In this document: in pieces, positions 61,103-64,000 of the stretch
Numbering within the stretch: the stretch's first letter is position 1
Layout of the letters: each line of letters opens with the position of its first letter
Assembly: GCF_023715725.1 (NCBI RefSeq)
Contig: NZ_JAMBOT010000001.1
Coordinates: 496,001 to 560,000, forward strand
Direction of reading: 5' to 3'
From: Paenibacillus pasadenensis
GTDB lineage: Bacteria > Bacillota > Bacilli > Paenibacillales > Paenibacillaceae
Length of the DNA: 64,000 nt
Translations under genes and position numbers: made by a program
The notes under the pieces: generated by a model
The model's input: only the letters and a program-made list of their open reading frames with translations
Told to the model about the DNA's origin: nothing
The model's database searches: none

Positions 61103-64000
61103 TCACCGCTCCTCTCCCATCTTGACCGCCTGATGCACTCTCAGCCTGCGGATATGCAGCATGAGCAGCAGCGCTCCGATCAGCATCATGACGCCGACAA
61201 CAGCGTACAGCTGCATCGTGTCCTGATTGTTGAACACAACGCGGAACGGCGGAACGTTGCCGGACATGTTGTCGGTCGTTTGCAGGAACGGCAGGAACAG
61301 CAGGCTGGCGATTTTGCCGATGAGCACGCCAAGCCCGATGCTGAGCCCCGCTGTGAACAGCTGCTCAAGCAGCAGCATGCCGGTCAGCTGGCGCTTCGAG
61401 AGACCCATCGCCCGCAGTACGCCAAACTGCACAACGCGGCCGGACAGGTTGAAGAACCAATACAAAATGTAGCCGGTGAGCGTAACGATAACCGATACGA
61501 GGAACCCAAGGCTCAGAATGCCGAATACTCCGCCGCGCGTCGGCAGTTTACTCTGCGTAATAAGCGCGGTTCTCACATCTTTGACGCTTGCCAGCTCGAT
61601 GCCTTCTTGCTGCAGCTTTTCCATGAGCGGAGCGACCTTTGCCCCCGGCTTCATTTTGAGCCAGACATCGTACGGAATGATTGGCACCTGATCGTAAATG
61701 TAATCGAGATTGGCGATGATGAACGGTGATTTGTCCGGATACTGCGCCGGCCAGTAAGGCAGGATGCCGACAATCGCAAAATCAATCATGCCATCGCTAA
61801 GTCCAACGGAAATGGTGTCCCCCGGTTTAAGCTGGTACTTTTTCGCCATTCCGGATGGAATAAGCGCTCCAGCACCTTCGGCATAAATGCCGAGATTGTT
61901 CAGATACACGTTCGGGTGAACGGGATAGAGATCTCTGCGGAACCAGCCCACATCATCAAAATCAGTATTGTCGATGCCCATTAATGTGCCCTGGCCAATG
62001 GATCGGCCGGATACGACAATGTTGCCTTTTGTCTGCAGCACGCGGGCAGCAGCCTCTACGCCGTCCAGAGAGCGGAACAGCTGGAACGGAGGCTCGGAAT
62101 AGCGAATTTTGGTCGGGACGGGATTGTTGCCGCCGCCACCGCCTCCATTTCCGCCATTACCTCCGCCGCCGTTGCCGCCACCATTGTTGCCGCCATTTCC
62201 GCCATTTCCGCCATTTCCGCCATTGCCCCCATTGCCGTTGCCGTTATTGCCTTGGTTAGGAGGTAACTCGGCTGTGCCGGGCCAGACTGTCTGCAATACT
62301 ACGTCTGTGCCGTACTGATAGAGCGTGCGCTCCGTGGAGTTCAAGTCAATCGTACGCGCAGCGGAAGCGTTGTACACCCCAAGACCGAGCGTAAGAATCA
62401 GCAAAATCATCAACGGATAATAACCTTGGGAAGAGCGGGACAGCTGGGTCAGCGTTAAATACAGCGGAACCGGCAGCAGCTTGCGGCCCAGCCAGTTAAA
62501 CAGCCGGAGCAGCCATGGGAACAGCCTTAGGAAAAACAGTCCCAACGAAAAGATGGCGAGCGCCGGCACAAAAAATAGAAACGGCTGCACGTTCAGCTGA
62601 TCCGTTGTCATGCCCGTTTTGATCGTCAGCATCTGACGTTCGTTGAACATGTACCAGCCATAACCGCTTACCCCGAGCAGCACGATGTCCAAAAACCAGC
62701 GCTGCCAGAATGGAGCTCGGTCGGAGCGCGCCAGCTTCTGTTTGTAGCCTACAATAGAAGCTCTTGCATAGATGACCGCCGGGATAACGGTTGCCAGCAC
62801 GGCGAGCAGCACGGCTGCGCTTCCGGCAATAATAGCGTCCGTCGTAAATCCGATCGGAATAGATTTGCGGTCGACAAACTCCAGAAACCCGTTTGCCGAC
62901 CCGATGCTTCTGGCCATGAACCAGCCAAGCAGCGGCCCAAGCACAAATGCAGCGCCGCCAAGCAGCAGGCTTTCCACTAAATACAGCCCGATAATCTGCC
63001 TCGTTCCGGCTCCGCGGCTGCGAAGAACGGCGATGTCGCTGCGCTGTTTATCGAGCGCTTGACGGGCGTTCATCGCGATAAAATAGAACACCATCGCAAT
63101 CATCGGTGCTGCCAGCGTGAACAGCATCGTTTGCAGCTGCAGGCTTGTCGTGCGGAACTCTTGCAGCATTTCAGCAAAGCTGATTTCTACCCGCGTATCA
63201 GGGAGCTTCTGAAACAGCTCGATATTGAGCCGCTCCAGCTCCCGGGTCAGCGGGGCCAGCTCGCTAGTGCGGATTTCCCGTAAATCAAACACGTAGTACC
63301 AGCTGGCGCTGTGCAGCGGAATTTTTTTGTCAGTTAGAATGCTCTCGGACAACGCGGACTCGCTCGTAAAGAAAGAGCTCATCATCCCTTCCAGCCCTTG
63401 GTACCAATACGGATCGGTATCCTTCAGCGGCTTGAAGGTGCCGACGATTTTGACGCGCAGCAGCTGTTCGGAGCCGTTGCCGTAGGCCGGATAGAGGAAT
63501 ACGTCACCGATATGCATATCGGCCCGGTACAGCGCCTCCTCCAGCACAACCGCCTCGATGATGTCGCCGTCACCTTTGCCGGGCACGAACCAGCGGCCTT
63601 GCGTCAGCTCGCCCTTATCCTCCAGCCCGGACAGAGACTGAAGCGCGAACTTGCGGCTGACGCTGGCGCTGACCTTGGACGGGTCCTCCGGCATAATATC
63701 CGCGCTGCGGATGGAATAACTTTTTGTCCGCGTATCAGCGGGAAACCCGATTATTGAAGGCACTTCTTTTCCTATAAAATCATTCACATTGCCAAGCGCC
63801 GCCAAATCGGTCGGCCCGGGACTGGCATTGTAGCGCATGAGCAAAGAGCCGGCTGGCAACCCTTCGCTTTTTTCTTGCAGCGATTGAGTAACCACCCGCT
63901 TCAGCGAGCCGTCCGCATACATCGGAATGCTCACCGCAAATGCCACCGCCAAAATCAGACCCGCCAGGGAGCTAAGCGTCAGCCAGCGCGTGTTCCACAT
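61103..64000 (-). CDS. FtsX-like ABC transporter permease, 5' end at window edge
   Basis: 965 codons visible. An N-terminal membrane segment (LSSLAGLILAVAFAVSIPMY) precedes a large outside domain. A first FtsX-type block follows (about residues 285-420), then helices, a second outside domain, and a second FtsX block at the end (GILSLGFLVSVIVTLTGYIL, VLRAMGLSKRQLTGMLLLEQ). The outside domain carries a Gly/Asn-rich run coded at about 62130-62257. The first ATG falls exactly on base 64000 and the true start is probably further right. Confidence 0.88.
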   Translation of the reverse strand: MWNTRWLTLSSLAGLILAVAFAVSIPMYADGSLKRVVTQSLQEKSEGLPAGSLLMRYNASPGPTDLAALGNVNDFIGKEVPSIIGFPADTRTKSYSIRSADIMPEDPSKVSASVSRKFALQSLSGLEDKGELTQGRWFVPGKGDGDIIEAVVLEEALYRADMHIGDVFLYPAYGNGSEQLLRVKIVGTFKPLKDTDPYWYQGLEGMMSSFFTSESALSESILTDKKIPLHSASWYYVFDLREIRTSELAPLTRELERLNIELFQKLPDTRVEISFAEMLQEFRTTSLQLQTMLFTLAAPMIAMVFYFIAMNARQALDKQRSDIAVLRSRGAGTRQIIGLYLVESLLLGGAAFVLGPLLGWFMARSIGSANGFLEFVDRKSIPIGFTTDAIIAGSAAVLLAVLATVIPAVIYARASIVGYKQKLARSDRAPFWQRWFLDIVLLGVSGYGWYMFNERQMLTIKTGMTTDQLNVQPFLFFVPALAIFSLGLFFLRLFPWLLRLFNWLGRKLLPVPLYLTLTQLSRSSQGYYPLMILLILTLGLGVYNASAARTIDLNSTERTLYQYGTDVVLQTVWPGTAELPPNQGNNGNGNGGNGGNGGNGGNGGNNGGGNGGGGNGGNGGGGGGNNPVPTKIRYSEPPFQLFRSLDGVEAAARVLQTKGNIVVSGRSIGQGTLMGIDNTDFDDVGWFRRDLYPVHPNVYLNNLGIYAEGAGALIPSGMAKKYQLKPGDTISVGLSDGMIDFAIVGILPYWPAQYPDKSPFIIANLDYIYDQVPIIPYDVWLKMKPGAKVAPLMEKLQQEGIELASVKDVRTALITQSKLPTRGGVFGILSLGFLVSVIVTLTGYILYWFFNLSGRVVQFGVLRAMGLSKRQLTGMLLLEQLFTAGLSIGLGVLIGKIASLLFLPFLQTTDNMSGNVPPFRVVFNNQDTMQLYAVVGVMMLIGALLLMLHIRRLRVHQAVKMGEER
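62128..62257 (-). repeat. Gly/Asn-rich simple repeat within the permease gene
   Basis: Codons for GGN and GNN triplets repeat (NGNGGNGGNGGNGGNGGNN) over about 40 residues, seen on the plus strand as CCGCCATTT and CCGCCGCC units. Confidence 0.9.

Overview
The window looks like chromosome of an endospore-forming Bacillota, most probably Paenibacillus or a close relative. The pointers are gene content: CcpA, a YtxJ-type bacillithiol protein, AcsA/AcuA/AcuC, a T-box in front of tyrS, a Spo0E-like protein, S-layer homology repeats, YktB and DUF1292/DUF3892 proteins, and AGGAGG-type ribosome binding sites. This is inferred from gene families; no database was searched.

Layout. 1-24 kb is ordinary core genome: tyrS with a T-box leader, a class A penicillin-binding protein, acsA divergent from acuA-acuC, mtnN-ccpA, ytxJ, a PTS EIICBA-ptsI pair, aroA-aroK, 6-phosphogluconate dehydrogenase, yktB and an arginine/lysine-type decarboxylase. 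24.7-30.9 kb is a sulfatase island: a sulfatase, a divergent AraC regulator, a split ChrA-type transporter pair, a ROK regulator and the formylglycine-generating enzyme that would mature the sulfatase. 31-35 kb is a run of small, mostly minus-strand genes (DUF1292, DUF3892, a holin-like protein, a lipoprotein and several proteins under 60 residues).

35-50.3 kb is a visibly more A/T-rich accessory region dominated by one paralogous family. There are 12 readable or near-readable copies in total (one outlier lies at 24.2 kb) plus 3 decayed or decapitated ones. Each has an N-terminal hydrophobic segment of the type G-x-x-L-V-L-F-I-L-L-V-I-V-T, resembling the short sporulation protein YjcZ. This is followed by an externally oriented, beta-rich domain of about 110 residues that I cannot assign. 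Eight copies or copy pairs are preceded by a late mother-cell (sigma-K type) promoter pattern: an AC-containing -35, 15-16 bases, then CATAnnnT(A/G). The right part is built of alternating A and B subtypes in translationally coupled pairs, with recombination scars. I consider this the most interesting system here: a diversified, probably spore-envelope, membrane-anchored protein family. Mobile-element scars are interspersed (an IS5-type transposase tail, one clear and one possible integrase tail, a tRNA-Val gene and a 14-bp copy of its anticodon arm).

50.4-64 kb returns to core-like sequence. It starts with a damaged phosphate transport operon (pstC and pstA intact, pstS beheaded and frameshifted, no pstB next to them). 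Then come an L,D-transpeptidase, an SLH protein, ung with a radical SAM gene, three tRNAs (Leu, Ile2, fMet), a TSUP transporter, and an ABC operon made of an FtsX-like permease, an ATPase with an AbrB-like tail and a lipoprotein, which runs off the right edge.
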